Below are positions 50,249-62,521 of a stretch of DNA of 64,000 bases, in pieces (position 1 is the stretch's first letter; every line of letters begins with the position of its first letter). The notes under the pieces are model-generated. The model made no database searches. It was not told where the DNA came from and saw nothing but the letters and a program-made list of their open reading frames with translations. The stretch comes from Pyrenopolyporus hunteri (Eukaryota; Ascomycota; Sordariomycetes; Xylariales; Hypoxylaceae). The DNA lies in contig CADCXC010000014.1 of NCBI GenBank assembly GCA_902806595.1, positions 1-64,000 of the forward strand, given 5' to 3'. A program made the position numbers and the translations under genes.

Positions 50249-52565
50249 ATGGCCCGCCACCCTTCGACCGTTGTCCCTGGAGTTGCTAGGGATGACTCGG
50301 ACGATGAGCTTGGCGTCGACGATCATCCTTGGGAGTGGATTTATCGACAAGAGCAACCTTCTTTGTCGCAAACCAAGCGAAAGAGGGGTGCACATCGTGA
50401 GATTATCGGTGCTCGTATGGGCGCCTTCGAATGTTATGTTGGTGACTGCGTTCTCCTGAAGGCCGAGGGTTCTAATGAGGCCTGGGTTGCCATTGTCGCC
50501 GAGTTTCGCGAGGTTGACGAGGATGGAGAAAAAGCTGCCAATTTTTTGTGGTTTTCTACCGAGAAGGAGATTCGAAACAGCGATCGGAAGAGGACTGACT
50601 TCCTCCCGGTTGGTCCATTACCCCCCCTAATGTGGTATACTGTCGACCTTTTGCTAACCCGGTCTCTGCGTAGAACGAGCTATACATTACTCCATCCTCT
50701 GATGTCAACCCACTCGCTTCTATCAACGGCAAAGCTGTCGTTATGTCCCAGCAAAAGTTCCTCCAGAAGTATCCTAACGGTAGAGTCCCCCGTAACTCGC
50801 CAGGCTATAACAAGACCTTCATCTGTAGGAGAGGATGCAATACGAGGACTTCAACGTATACTGAGGAGTTCTTGTGGGAGGATGTCTACTCCGGCAGGCA
50901 AAGCGACATGGACGCATTGCTGGAATTGGTGCGGAGCGGCACGAGATCGACGAGGAAGCGACGAAACCACAACGCTTCCGCTATGCAGGCAGATTACGTA
51001 GCTACCCGGACGGAGCAGGATGAAGGCTATCCTTCGGACGATAGTGCGCATAGACCCTTAACTACGCCGAGAAAGAAACAAAAAACGACACGCGTTGTGA
51101 CGCCTTCCAATCGCAGGTGAGTATTCAAATATCTTGTTCATTACGCTGGCTCAAGACGGTGCACAAACATGCAATACTGACTTGGACTACTAGAGTTGTG
51201 GTGAAGAGGGCGTTGGAATTCACTCCGCTCGCTACCCGTACCCTTTCTCCAAGCCATCACCTGTCTTCTCCTTTTCAGATGGCTAGAGCCCAATTGCATG
51301 TCGCATCGGTGCCCACCAGTTTGCCTTGCCGGGAGTCCGAGTTCTCCTTGGTATATTCGCATCTTGAGGCTGCTATCACGGATGGCTCCGGCGCGTGTAT
51401 CTACATATCCGGCACACCGGGAACCGGGAAGACTGCTACGGTGCGAGAAGTAGTGTCGAAGTTGGACGAGGCGGTGCGATCCGACGAGTTAGATGACTTT
51501 ATCTTCGTCGAGATCAACGGCATGAAAATAACCGATCCTCACCAGTCGTACGTTCTCCTCTGGGAGGCATTGAAAGGGCAAAGAGTCAGCCCAAGCCAAG
51601 CGCTAGACCTTCTGGAGCGGGAATTCAACAACCCGAGCCCTCGCCGGGTCCCCTGTGTTGTCCTGATGGACGAGCTCGACCAACTCGTTACCAAGAACCA
51701 GAGTGTTATGTATAACTTCTTCAACTGGCCTGGATTGAGGCACTCGCGGCTTATTGTGCTAGCGGTGGCCAACACGATGGACCTGCCGGAGAGGACGCTT
51801 AGCAACAAAATTAGCAGTCGCCTAGGATTAACGCGTATCACTTTCCCAGGCTACAACCACGAACAGCTCATGAAGATAATCCAATCGCGGCTCGAGGGAG
51901 TTCCGGGGAACATAGTTGAACCAGATGCCGTCCAGTTCGCTAGCCGCAAAGTCGCCGCCGTGAGCGGCGATGCGCGCCGGGCTCTCGACATCTGCCGGCG
52001 AGCCGTGGAGTTAGCCGAAGCCGAAACTAGGGCCTTAGAGCCTGGCCCGGGAACCCCTAGCAAGAGGGTAAAAGCAGGAGCGGGCGAGGCGGGCGAGGCT
52101 AAAGGCTCTAAAGGGAAGGTTACTATATCAACAGTGAAGCGAGCAATCAACGAAGCGACTACGAGTCCGTTACAGCAATATTTGCGTGCGCTTCCTTTTG
52201 CTTCCAAATTAGTACTCACATCCCTCCTCGTGAGGAACGTGCGGACGGGTTTGCCGGACAGCACCTACGGCGATGTGATGGAAGAGATGAGCCGGGCACT
52301 CATGATAGATGCTGGAAGCCGGCAGGTGGATCTGCTTAGACGTACTGTAGACAGGGATGTAAACACGAGGAAGAGAGATGCCAGACTTCGTAGGCCGGCA
52401 GGGATCAACACTGCGGCCGTGGAATTAACTGGTGCTGGGATCATCATCCTGGAAGGACAGCGAGCCGAGCGGCCTAGCAAGATGAGGCTTGCGGTGGGCG
52501 ACGAAGAAATCAAACTTGCATTTCGAGATGACCCTGAGATCAGGGCGCTGGGTATAGCATTCTAA
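50249..52565 (+). CDS. ORC1: Origin recognition complex subunit 1
   Basis: ORC1 is the ATP-binding large subunit of the complex that marks replication origins and loads MCM helicase with Cdc6. Three exons (50249-50608, 50674-51116, 51194-52565) give 724 residues. A BAH domain lies at about residues 55-170 (YVGDCVLLKAEG, WFSTEKEI, FICRRGCNTRT), for nucleosome contact. A basic, disordered linker (TPRKKQKTTR) follows. The AAA+ ATPase has Walker A GTPGTGKT at 341-348, Walker B with MDELD at 426-430 and a sensor 1 region VANTMDLPER. The SGDARRALDICRRAVE segment and a C-terminal winged-helix domain complete it. Domain order and length are normal for ORC1 rather than Cdc6. The ATG at 50,249 is the only good start ahead of the conserved DDELG-DDHPWEW segment. 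It converges on PRP46. Confidence 0.95.
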
Positions 52566-52716
52566 TGTACAGACAGTGTCGTAGCCCGGATCTATAATGT
52601 TAAAGGGTTCTAGTGCGGCCTTATAGTTATAATTAATTCCTCTTCGTTTGAGGGGTAAAACGGTTATAGCAACGTCCTCCCCCCCTTTTAATATTCGATA
52701 CAATGTGATCAGATCT
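52566..52716. other. Convergent spacer ORC1 / PRP46
   Basis: 151 bp between the two stop codons. It must hold both 3' ends; AT-rich with ctttta/ataatt stretches and no other feature seen. Confidence 0.5.
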
Positions 52717-54168
52717 CTAAAACCTTTGTCTTCCTAGCGTGGGCTTCCATTCCAGTGGGTGGGTTTCCGGGGTCGCCTTCTCGTCCGGTTTCCATATCTT
52801 GATCGTTTTGTCTGCTTCGCCAACGATAAGTCGTAGCCCGGTGCGGTCGAAGGTGGAGCTCATGATGCCGGCCTCAGCGTCCAGGGATCCCGGTTGCGCA
52901 ATAGAATCCAGGGATTGGAAGCGGTGTCCGGACTTCCAGTCCCAGAAGCTCATAGACCCGTTGTCTCCGCCGGAGAACAAGACATCCTCGTTGAGTGCTA
53001 GCGAATTGATGATGGCGTTATGACCTTCGAAGTTACCCATGAATGCACCTTCGGGACACTTCCACTGCTTGATGCTGCCAGTGCTTCCCGTGGCAAAAGT
53101 GAATTCTGTCGGATGCAGAGCGAGGGCGCGAACTCCTTTTTTGTGGTGGGTAAGAACGCCCATTGTCTTGCCGGCCGCGAGGTCCCATAGCCTCACGGTG
53201 GAGTCTAGGGAGGCGCTTATGACCTGCGGGTCGGATTCTTGACATTTGACGTCGGCCACCGTCCCCTTGTGCCCGGACAGGACGTGAATGTTGCTGCGCG
53301 TCCGCATATCCCAGACTCTGGCGACGCCGTCTCGCCCACCGGTGACGAGAACATCCAGTGTAGGATGTAGCGATAGGGTATAGACACCACTTAAATGTCC
53401 GTGGTAATGCCTAATGACCTTATTCGTCTCTAGGTCCCAGCACTTGACCATCTTGTCCTCGCCGCAGGAGAAGAGATAGGGGTGACGTGGTGACACGGCG
53501 AGGCCGCGCACGGTAGAGATGTGACCGGTCAGTGTGAGTCTGAGGTTCCCCGTCGCTAGATCCCATATCTTGATTGTTCGGTCGCCGGCGCCGCTAGCAA
53601 ACCATTGGTTATGCGGTTCGACGGCGAGACTTCGAACCCAGCCTAGATGGCCCGAAATAACTCTCATAAGCTTCCAAGGCGGATGCCAGTCGGGCTTGAC
53701 TTGATGCGTCGCCTGAACCCGGGCGACGCTTAGGGACTGAGGCGTCTTGGTGTCCGGGGCTGGCGAGGCGGCCGGCTTCTGCCGTGAAAGAACCAGAGCA
53801 TTGGAATTCGGAAGGGGTTTGGTTGCGTTCGCGGAGGATTGCGCGATGCCTTCGATCAGCTTCTGGGTCTTCTGGTCTTCGTTCGCGGTCGCAGGTTCGT
53901 TCGCGGCTGGCTTCTTGCTCTTCTTCCTGGCGCTCATAGCGCTCGCTTGTTTTACGGCGAGAGCAGGAGGTAGTTCCTGGACATGTTGGTATTCTGAGTG
54001 GAGGCGGACCGATAGAGCATCTTTCTCGCGCTGCGGTTCGGTGGCGTCGTCAGTCAACTTCACCTTCTTTCGCGCCGACTCGCCAGATGATGGGTCGGCA
54101 AAGAGCGATTTCGAACGTCGGGCATTCTCTAGCACGAGAGCTTTAAGATCGGGCCTAGCAACATCCAT
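52717..54168 (-). CDS. PRP46: Pre-mRNA-splicing factor Prp46 (PLRG1), WD40
   Basis: This is a subunit of the Prp19/CDC5L (NTC) complex that activates the spliceosome. A single uninterrupted reading frame of 483 residues starts at the ATG at 54,168. A low-complexity Lys/Ala-rich N-terminal region (1 to about 165) precedes seven WD40 repeats, from ISGHLGWVRSLAVEPHNQWF to VGEADKTIKIWKPDE. Each repeat ends in a WD-type dipeptide (KIWDL, KCWDL, RVWDM, RLWDL, KQWKC, SFWDW, KIWKP). DRTIKIWDLATGNLRLTLTG is typical of this family. The frame is open for four more codons upstream (starting TTG), so an additional 5' exon is possible, but I see no convincing one. The tail faces ORC1 across 151 bp. Confidence 0.93.
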   Translation of the reverse strand: MDVARPDLKALVLENARRSKSLFADPSSGESARKKVKLTDDATEPQREKDALSVRLHSEYQHVQELPPALAVKQASAMSARKKSKKPAANEPATANEDQKTQKLIEGIAQSSANATKPLPNSNALVLSRQKPAASPAPDTKTPQSLSVARVQATHQVKPDWHPPWKLMRVISGHLGWVRSLAVEPHNQWFASGAGDRTIKIWDLATGNLRLTLTGHISTVRGLAVSPRHPYLFSCGEDKMVKCWDLETNKVIRHYHGHLSGVYTLSLHPTLDVLVTGGRDGVARVWDMRTRSNIHVLSGHKGTVADVKCQESDPQVISASLDSTVRLWDLAAGKTMGVLTHHKKGVRALALHPTEFTFATGSTGSIKQWKCPEGAFMGNFEGHNAIINSLALNEDVLFSGGDNGSMSFWDWKSGHRFQSLDSIAQPGSLDAEAGIMSSTFDRTGLRLIVGEADKTIKIWKPDEKATPETHPLEWKPTLGRQRF

Positions 54169-54924
54169 TTCGTCGGCCAATACTGTACGGGGTAGGCGAG
54201 GTTGCGGGCCGCCTTGACGGACGCGAAGGCTTTGGCTTGTAGATGGGAGATGGGATGTTGATGGCTGAATTAACGTTGCTCTCTTTTAACTCGGGTACGC
54301 ATGTACACGTACCTAGGTAGTATGTATTATGCAGTTCCATAGTACCTCGTACGCTATCGATAAGCATAGACAAACACCGCGATATCCGTGCTTCACCGAG
54401 TTGACTTCCTTATTGCTTAGGTAATTCAATAAACCCTCGTCCGCTTCCGACGCCTGCACGCCTGCCTGGTGGGTAATGTATATGTACGTAGGCCCACCTG
54501 TAGGTAAGTACCTACGTGTACCTATGCATAGGTAGATACCTAGGTACCAGGTTAAATAACGCTGCACTTTCAATGAGATATGTACATGTGGGTATGGATA
54601 GCGCCTCCCGGAGAACTCAGGTACCCACCACACATGTAGACCACACCAGCAGAACCAGGTCCCACGTTTGCTTCATACCTAAGAATAAGAAGAAGAAGAA
54701 CACAAGCTACCTAATTTTATTCGCCCAAATAATCTGTTTAAACTTTTTGCACATGACGCTTCGTATTCATAGGCAGCAACCCATTACCTACCTACATACG
54801 AATTGTTCCCTCTACAAGCAGTTCCCTCAGGTATAAACAGCCCCCCAACTTACTCCTAACAGGGGCCCCAGAAAGGGGTGTCATATGTGCACTTACATTC
54901 GTCTCGGGCGGTAGCGTGTGCGTC
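54169..54924. promoter_or_regulatory. Divergent spacer PRP46 / NAS6
   Basis: 756 bp with CCTAGGTA/GGTACCTA motifs at about 54,310-54,330, 54,480-54,550 and 54,780-54,800, and an AAGAAGAAG run at 54,684-54,701. No gene or recognised factor site. Confidence 0.5.
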
Positions 54925-56006
54925 ATGGCTTCCGAGCAGTCCAAGTATGCTATACATGCCGCGGCTCGAGAAGGTAAAGGTGAGGTCCTTCGCCGCCCAG
55001 GCCTCCGCTGAGACAGAGATTACTAAACTAATCCGGTATCCTGATAGTTACCGTCGTCGAGTCTTTATTGAATGTAAGCTCGCGAAATCGTGCCGCCATA
55101 CGGGGCTCTGGCGTAACTGAGTTCAATAGGCAGACCCAAAACTATCTCGTCTGAGGGATGATGATGGCCGCCTCCCCATACATTGGGCAGCGTCCGCGAA
55201 TCAGCACGCCATAGTCTTAATGCTAGCTCAGCAGAGGGATTTCGACCCGGATGTTGAGGTGAGTGATAGTCGTAGTGTTGGAAATCTAAAGGCTATACCA
55301 CAGGCCTCCGCTCCATAGGGGCTGACAACCTTGAAGGACGACAGTGGCTGGACGCCCTTGATGATCGCGGCGAGCGTGAAAGACGGCGATGCGATTGTCG
55401 AGCTGCTGCTTTCGAGGGGCGCCGACGTAAACCAAAAGAGTGAGGCGAGCTACTAAATGATAACTCCGGCGCATAGAAAGGCTAACCCGGACAGATCATA
55501 ATGGACAGGTACGTTCAGGAGTCGAATACCGGAACTAGGGCCGAGCAGGACTTTGACAAGCGGCGCAGACCGTTCTTCATTTTGTCGCTTCAAAGAACAA
55601 TCTGGAGGTGGCCCGGAAGCTCCTAGACAACAAGCCACCGGCATCCGCCCGAGTCAGGGACAAACGCGGCCAATATCCGCTTCACCGAGCGGCGGCCGTC
55701 GGTTCGGTGCCTATGGTCAACTTGCTGCTACAGCATCGAAGCCCGCTCGACGCAACTGATGACGCGGGTTATACGGCCCTACACCATGCTATTGCCGAGG
55801 GCCACGGTATGTTCCCCTCTGCTATGAGTTAGCTATAAATGCTGGCTGACGAGACACCAGGAGATACCGCCGTCGCGCTGCTGAGGGCCGGCGCCGCGAT
55901 GGATAAGCGGGACTCGGACGGATATCTCGCCCTAGATCTTGCTCCTGATAAGGAGGTTCGTAAATATATCGAGCGAGAAGCTGAAAATGAGGGCATCGAC
56001 CTCTGA
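54925..56006 (+). CDS. NAS6: Gankyrin / Nas6-type proteasome assembly chaperone
   Basis: This is an ankyrin-repeat chaperone that binds the Rpt3 ATPase during assembly of the 19S proteasome particle. Seven exons (54925-54979, 55048-55073, 55130-55258, 55319-55439, 55495-55508, 55569-55806, 55861-56006) give 242 residues, the usual size (yeast Nas6 and human gankyrin are near 226-228). Repeats are visible as IHAAAREGK, DDDGRLPIHWAASANQH, DDSGWTPLMIAASV, NGQTVLHFVASKNNLEVA, DKRGQYPLHRAAAVGSV, DDAGYTALHHAIAEGHGDTA and a final DSDGYLALDL. The spacing of acidic and TPLH-type positions is regular. Exon 5 is only 14 nt and supplies HNGQ of one repeat; leaving it out breaks frame. A second possible donor at 54,974 for exon 1 would remove the Gly-Lys of REGK. 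It converges on the golgin gene. Confidence 0.9.
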
Positions 56007-56151
56007 TTCAGTGTTGCCGGTGCTACGGATTTTGACTGTCGTCGTTAACTGAGTACGCTACTCATAGTATTGTTCTTCTCTTAGTATTTTGCTCTCTGTC
56101 TATACCGCAAGAGAATCAGACGTAGTAAGGCCCAGATGAGCCGCCACTACC
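56007..56151. other. Convergent spacer NAS6 / golgin
   Basis: 145 bp between stop codons with no further feature seen. Confidence 0.5.
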
Positions 56152-58778
56152 TTATTTGATCGTGCGTTCTACGAGGTCTCTGTACATAGCCTTGACATCG
56201 TCCACGTCTGCACGCAACTCTTCTACTAGCTCGCTCTTTTCCCCGAGCATCTCTAGCGTAGTTTGATACCTTTCATTGATGGCCGCAACCTCCTTCTCTA
56301 ATTCTTCCACTCTCTTCCTCGCCCCCTTCCCGGCCTCAACTTCCTTCATTAATGTGACTATTTCTCCACGCGCTTCGTCGCGTTGTCTTGAGATTCTAGC
56401 GAGCTCCTCCTTGGCCGCTACTTTTTCGCTTTCCAGCCGACGGACAACAGCGCTCATCCTCTCGACCAGCTGTACTGAAGGCCCTGCCGTCATAGTTGAT
56501 ACCGACACCATATCCTGTAGCACGTTCTGGGGAGAAGCTGGCGTTTCCATGTTGTCAAAAACATCATCCCTGTCGATAGGGTGCGTCGACGGGGAGGCTA
56601 AAATCTCCAAACCACCAGGCAGGAATGGCGGCGTCCCTGACTGTGCCGATGCCAGGGGAAACATGGGGGAACGGATGGGGGGTTGCGCCGACGGCCGCCT
56701 TGCGGACGAAGGTCGGTCGCCAGGACTCGGTTCGCCATTACTAGAGGGCGCCGAGGTCTTGCGTAGCCTAGCCGGATAGCTTTGTAACCCCAAAAACTCA
56801 CCGCTAAAGGTTCTCTGTGACGCCGTTAACAGGGGAGATTCTGGACGACTGATGTTACGAAAGGCAGCGGTTGGTATATCCTCCAACCAGTTTCGCCGGT
56901 CTTGATCCGTCCGCTCTACTTTTTCTTCTTTCCAAGCCGACCGCTGCCGCTCGAAATCGGATCTTGCTTCAGCTAACGCAGCCTCTGCTTCCTCGGCTCG
57001 CCTCCGCAAGGATTCAAATTGCGATTGGTATGAGGATAGGTCTCGTTGTACGCTAGGTAACTGATTTCTTGCCTCTTCCAATTCTTCCTCTTGGCGTTTA
57101 GCTCGAGAAGCCTGAACCTGAGAATTAGCTTCTGCGTTTATTTCAAGGAATGCTAATTGCCTACCGTCTCTCGGGCCTTCCGCCTCATCTCTGATTCGCG
57201 ACGTAACGCCTCATCCCTCTCCTTCTCTAGAGCCGCGGTCTTCGCTATTAGGGAAGCTTCTATACCTTGCCAATTCTCGCTAGCAATGGAATACTGCGTC
57301 TGAAGAGTCTCTATCTGGCGGAGCAGTTTAGCCTGTGCGTCCCCGACGGCGCCCGAGGAGGCTTCTTCCGCCCGAACTCGAAGAGCTTCCAATTTGCTTT
57401 CGAGTATCTGAACCTCTCCTTTAAGCTCCAATTCCACGGCGCGGAATCGCTCCGAGGCCCTATCGGCCTTCTCTTGTAGCTCCTTTGCTTGTAGTTTGGC
57501 ACGATCGGCTATTAAGCCCTTCTCTACTTCTAGTGTTGCGATCGCGTCTTCCAGCTCCTTTACACGCCTCTCTCCTGCTTCCCGTACCTGATCGTTGACC
57601 TTGGCAGCTAGGGTCTTGGCTCGATTCGATTCCTCTTGAAGCAGATTCCTGAGCTCGGAGATTGTGTTATCTTTCGAGATGATCTCAGCCTTCCGTATTT
57701 CAAGATCCCTCTTCAGCTGGCTTATTAGCTTCTGCGAATCTGCATTTGCTTTCTCCAGGTCGCCCTGTTCGTGCAATTTTCTCCGTAGTGCAGCAAGCTC
57801 ATTCTCGGTTTTCTGACGCCAAACTTTCTGTTCATTAATTTCCTTCTCCACTACAGCAAGTTGACCTCGTAATTTCTTTATTATGCTTCGATGTTTCTGT
57901 TCCGTATTCGCGAGTTTCTGCCCTTCCTCCATCAGCTGGGCGATCTGTTGATCCTTCTCGGCGACTTTTTTCTCCATGCTTCCTGCCGGCGCGTCAGCAG
58001 CAGCACTTCTCGCCGCCTCAGATGCCTGCCGAGCTAGATACTGTAGCTTAGCCTGTAGAGCATCTACCCTCTCTATGTGACTATGTAGCTCATCTTGGTG
58101 CTGAATTTGAGTCTCTTCTAATGATTTTTCTAGTTCGGCGATGCGCTGCTCATATAGGTCAGAAGATGACGAGGCGGGTATAGTCTCTAAGACTCCTGCG
58201 TCGACGGTCACTATTCTCGACTCCGTGGTCCCATCGGCAGGAACTAGAGGGCTGGCTCCTGAGGCATGCGAATCATCGTCGACGGCCTGCCCATCCACTA
58301 CTGGGGTCGGTAGCCTCGCAATAGCCCCGTCAGCTAGCGTAGAGGAAGCAGATACTTCGCTTGTGTGTCCATCCTTTACAGCGTCTGCGTTCTCGGCGGT
58401 CGGCGGCGGTTGTTCCGTGGGTCCTGTGATGGGAACATCGGTGCTAGCCCGAGGACTTCGACTCGATGGAGCTGATTCGGTACTTAGTCGAGCGGGCGAA
58501 GAATCAGCCTTTTGAGTGGCATTCTTCGCGGCGACAGCTCGAGCTAATCGCTCCTGCAATCTATCGCTGGAGGACCTGGAAGGTGTTGTGGACCGGGGCG
58601 GTACGATCGTGGTGGACGTCGTAGCTGACGATGACGAGGGCGTTCTAGAGGGTCGCTGAGGTGCTGGCTGCTTTACCGAATCCTCCTCGGCAAGAATATT
58701 GTCGAGGCGAGCCTCGACGCCGGCGACGGCCTGGGACAGGAAGGAGCCCCATCTCGACGACTTCTGGGGAGCTGACAT
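56152..58778 (-). CDS. SGM1: TMF1/Sgm1-type golgin (Rab6-binding coiled coil)
   Basis: Golgins of this family tether vesicles at the Golgi and bind Rab6/Ypt6 through the C-terminal region once named the TATA-binding domain. Two exons (58778-57165 and 57117-56152) give 859 residues. The N-terminus MSAPQKSSRWGSFLSQAVAG resembles the conserved start of fungal and animal TMF1. It continues with a Ser/Thr/Pro-rich disordered stretch to about residue 210. A long heptad coiled coil (about 225-640, IAELEKSLEETQIQHQDEL onward) follows, then a second low-complexity linker with SPMFPLASAQSG. The C-terminal coiled coil of about 110 residues carries VERMSAVVRRLESEKVAAK and RYQTTLEMLGEKSELVEEL, diagnostic for the TMF family. 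The 47-bp intron is short but both sites are canonical and phase 0. Confidence 0.9.
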
Positions 58779-59379
58779 GTCTGAGGCTCTCAGGCCCACA
58801 CTATGACTAGCAAGAAGATCCTTAGCGGATGGTTACGTCGGACGCAGTTCGTTCTTCCGGGTGATTCCGAAGAAGTCGGCGCATTGTACAGAGCGTTCCG
58901 CGCTGACTGTTGACGTGTCACAGTAACGAGGTAATGAACGTTGGATTCGTCGTACTCCTATCCTACCAGGTGTAGAATTTGTAGAATGTGAATATTCTTC
59001 GCATCTGGCCCTTCTTGCTGTGTTTAGAAGAGGAGAATTGACCGGATCGATTGTAAGAGCAGGTGTTCCGCTGACCGATAATAAGTTTGGGGAGGTTTGA
59101 TGTTGCCGCAATGGGATCTCGTATAATTAGGACAACACGAGATAAGATGGTGCTTCCGTTTGGCGTAAAAAGCGTCTTGGTCAAAAAAGAACCTAGCAGG
59201 TCCTGCGAGTGAAGCTTGGCAGCTACCTAGTATACGTACCGCATGTATAGAGTAGGTATTGCATGTACCGTACGGATCGGGAATAAACCAACTAGGATGA
59301 GCTGTCTTGTTTCAAACGTCTCAAGAGACGTCAGCCAGTACTTAGATACATACCTACCTTACCAGAAGGACGTTAAAAA
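58779..59379. other. Intergenic region upstream of the golgin gene
   Basis: 600 bp upstream of the golgin ATG. Normal composition to about 59,380, with taggta/gtacct motifs at 59,220-59,365. No gene was supported; the two reading frames of under 95 codons show no recognisable domain. Confidence 0.5.
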
Positions 59380-60300
<921 letters not shown>

Positions 60301-61039
60301 TAATATTTCGCAACTTTAACAACGCTTTTTTTTAAACAACCGTCGCTTACGCTATATAACGTTTCTTAAAATCGAAAAACCCACCAATAGCAACGGTTAC
60401 CCACTATTAAAACCGTTACTCCAAACCACCCAATCCCGCTGCGGTAGGTATCTATATGTAGGTCTGTATGCGCCTAACATAAGGCAGGTAATTCAGTCTC
60501 TGCATCAACGGTACCCAGCAGACATCTGGAGTTGATTAGGTATGTACCCGCTACGTCATGGACCTTTCTGCACCCACGTATCGAAGCTGTACCTACCTAC
60601 CCGTGTCCTACCTACATTGTACATAATATTGTACATACCACACATTAAGACGAGGGAGCGTGAGATAAGACATGCAACTAGTAGTCTAGACGCAAGGTTT
60701 ATTACTAAGGAAAGATGGAGGCGCTATATACCAGGTATGTAGGTACTCGTATTGTACCATAAGTATAGATCATCTAGTCTGTAAGCACGATTCGACGCCA
60801 CCTTGTTTCCTGCCGGACTGCCGGAGAGGGTACCTACTCTCTAGTTACACATAGCACGGCTTACACAAACTCTCGCTGTAAATCTCTTTTTCCCTCGGCC
60901 CCCTCGCTCAGTCAAGTTCGACGAGGGACACGTCTATTCGGCGGTACACGCACGGAATCTTGTTCATAGGTCTCATAGAACGAAGTCGGTTCTTCCACGC
61001 ATCCCAGGTAATAAACTCCTAGCCGCCGACCTCGAAGCC
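60301..61039. promoter_or_regulatory. Upstream region of the ceramidase gene
   Basis: About 740 bp returning to normal composition. CCTACC/GGTAGG motif runs lie at 60,440-60,480, 60,590-60,615 and 60,730-60,750. A TC-rich run (ctctttttccctcggccccctc) begins at about 60,884. No gene is supported. Confidence 0.45.
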
Positions 61040-62521
61040 ATGACCGCACAGGGCCTCATCGAGGCGTTGAGCTTCCCTTACCATGAACCTCGACATGGTT
61101 TCTGGGGCGAGAAGACGTCCACACTGAACTTTTGCGAGGAAGTGAGTAGATAATGGAACCCACGTGTCGACGAGAATTAGACTGAATAACAGACCTAGGA
61201 CTATGTAATGAGCTACTACTGTGCCGAAGTCTGCAACGTAGGCCTCCCTTCCCGCCCCTGACCCTTCGCTCCTTTTCCTTCCTCCATCCTCGCCCTCTTC
61301 TCGCTAAGCTATATGAAGAGCGCTTGAGGATTCGGAGACTAATTTTTCGTGTGCGGCTTGTTGCTTTTAGACCCTCACCAATGCCCTCTTCGTATGGCTA
61401 GGCTATAAGGGCATCCGAGGGTGTATCAGATACTCGCATCCTCCCATTTTCGTTGTCACTTTCGTTGGGTATATCATAGTTGGCCTAGGGTCTACCTTTT
61501 TCCACGCCTCTCTCAAGTGTAAGCCTACGCACGATAGATGATATCATGCCCAACTTTCTTTGGTGCAGATTCCCAAAACTCTAGACCATGGCCGCCTAAC
61601 ATACGGTAGATCCTATGCAACTTGTGGACGAGCTCGCCATGATTTATACGACCTGCTTCATGTGCTTTGCTACTTTTTCATACGGTAGATCCGCTCGCTT
61701 TTCCTCCTGCCTCGGCCTTGGCCTTATCAGCCTTGCGTGGTTCATTACTGTTCGCCTTGTCCCTTGTCGCCATCTACGGAGGAGCTACGCGTGCTAACAA
61801 CGAGATACTAGGCAAGATATTACAGGACCAAAGACCCTCAATTCCACCAGGACGCCTACGCGGTTTTGACTGCCATTGTGGTTTTCTCTAATATGTGGAT
61901 TATGGAGCGAATACTCAGACCAACCCTAAAAAGAAGGGAAGAGAATAGACGGCGAGAAGCTCGCGCTCCGAGGCTGCCGACCACCAATGAGATGTTGAGG
62001 CAAATGTGGGTCATGGTTGCGACAGGTAAGCGGCCGATGTTAGCTTGATTGGCGGCTCTCTTAACAATCCTGTCTCTCCTAGGCCTCAGTATATTCCTCG
62101 GCGGTTATCTCATCTGGAACTTGGACAACATATACTGCAGCACGATCCGCAGGTGGCGACACCAAGTCCGGCTTCCCTGGGCTGTTGTACTTGAAGGTCA
62201 TGCTTGGTGGCATCTCAGTATGTGAAGTCCCCGGTTTATATGTTGCTGCTTCCGTTCGCTGCTAATCCCTCGATAGTGACGGGAATAGGTGGTAAGCATC
62301 CCCCAACCGCTCCATAACGCCGATTAGGCGTAGATGGCCTAATCTTCGCCAACATCCATTGCCTAACTACCCTGCTAGCTTACTTCTATATTACTTGGCG
62401 CATTTGGATCCACCGCTGCTTGGATGGCGATGAAGACAAATTCCAGCTTAACTGGTCGTCGATGCTGAAAATGCCGGAACTGGTCGCCAGAGACGACATA
62501 GCGGACAAGAAGAGACAATAG
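61040..62521 (+). CDS. YPC1: Alkaline ceramidase (YPC1/YDC1/ACER family)
   Basis: A membrane amidase of the ER/Golgi that cleaves (phyto)ceramide to sphingoid base and fatty acid. Eight exons (61040-61141, 61199-61237, 61371-61518, 61610-61749, 61812-62025, 62083-62217, 62277-62291, 62328-62521) give 328 residues. The start carries the family signature FPYHEPRHGFWGEKTSTLN. Active-site landmarks are all present at family spacing: Ser88 and His92 (GLGSTFFHASL), Asp103 (QLVDELAMIY), His254 and His258 (EGHAWWHL). Several hydrophobic segments fit the seven-membrane-span fold. Exon 7 is only 15 nt and codes the conserved MTGIG; a second in-frame donor (GTGGTA at 62,289) would shorten it by one codon. 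The usual calcium-site DW-CE reads NFCE here. Exon 5 was placed by phase to give ARYYRTKDPQFHQDAYAVLT. Confidence 0.92.

Noticed and set aside
51539..52703. Minus-strand reading frames opposite ORC1 (up to 137 codons)
   Set aside because: Antisense shadows; composition follows the ORC1 codon pattern.
52739..54217. Plus-strand reading frames of up to 156 codons opposite PRP46
   Set aside because: They are antisense shadows of a GC-rich WD40 coding sequence without family resemblance.
54313..54836. Two 106-codon reading frames in the PRP46/NAS6 spacer
   Set aside because: They overlap on opposite strands, are rich in Tyr/Leu/Pro from TACCTA repeats, and have no domain.
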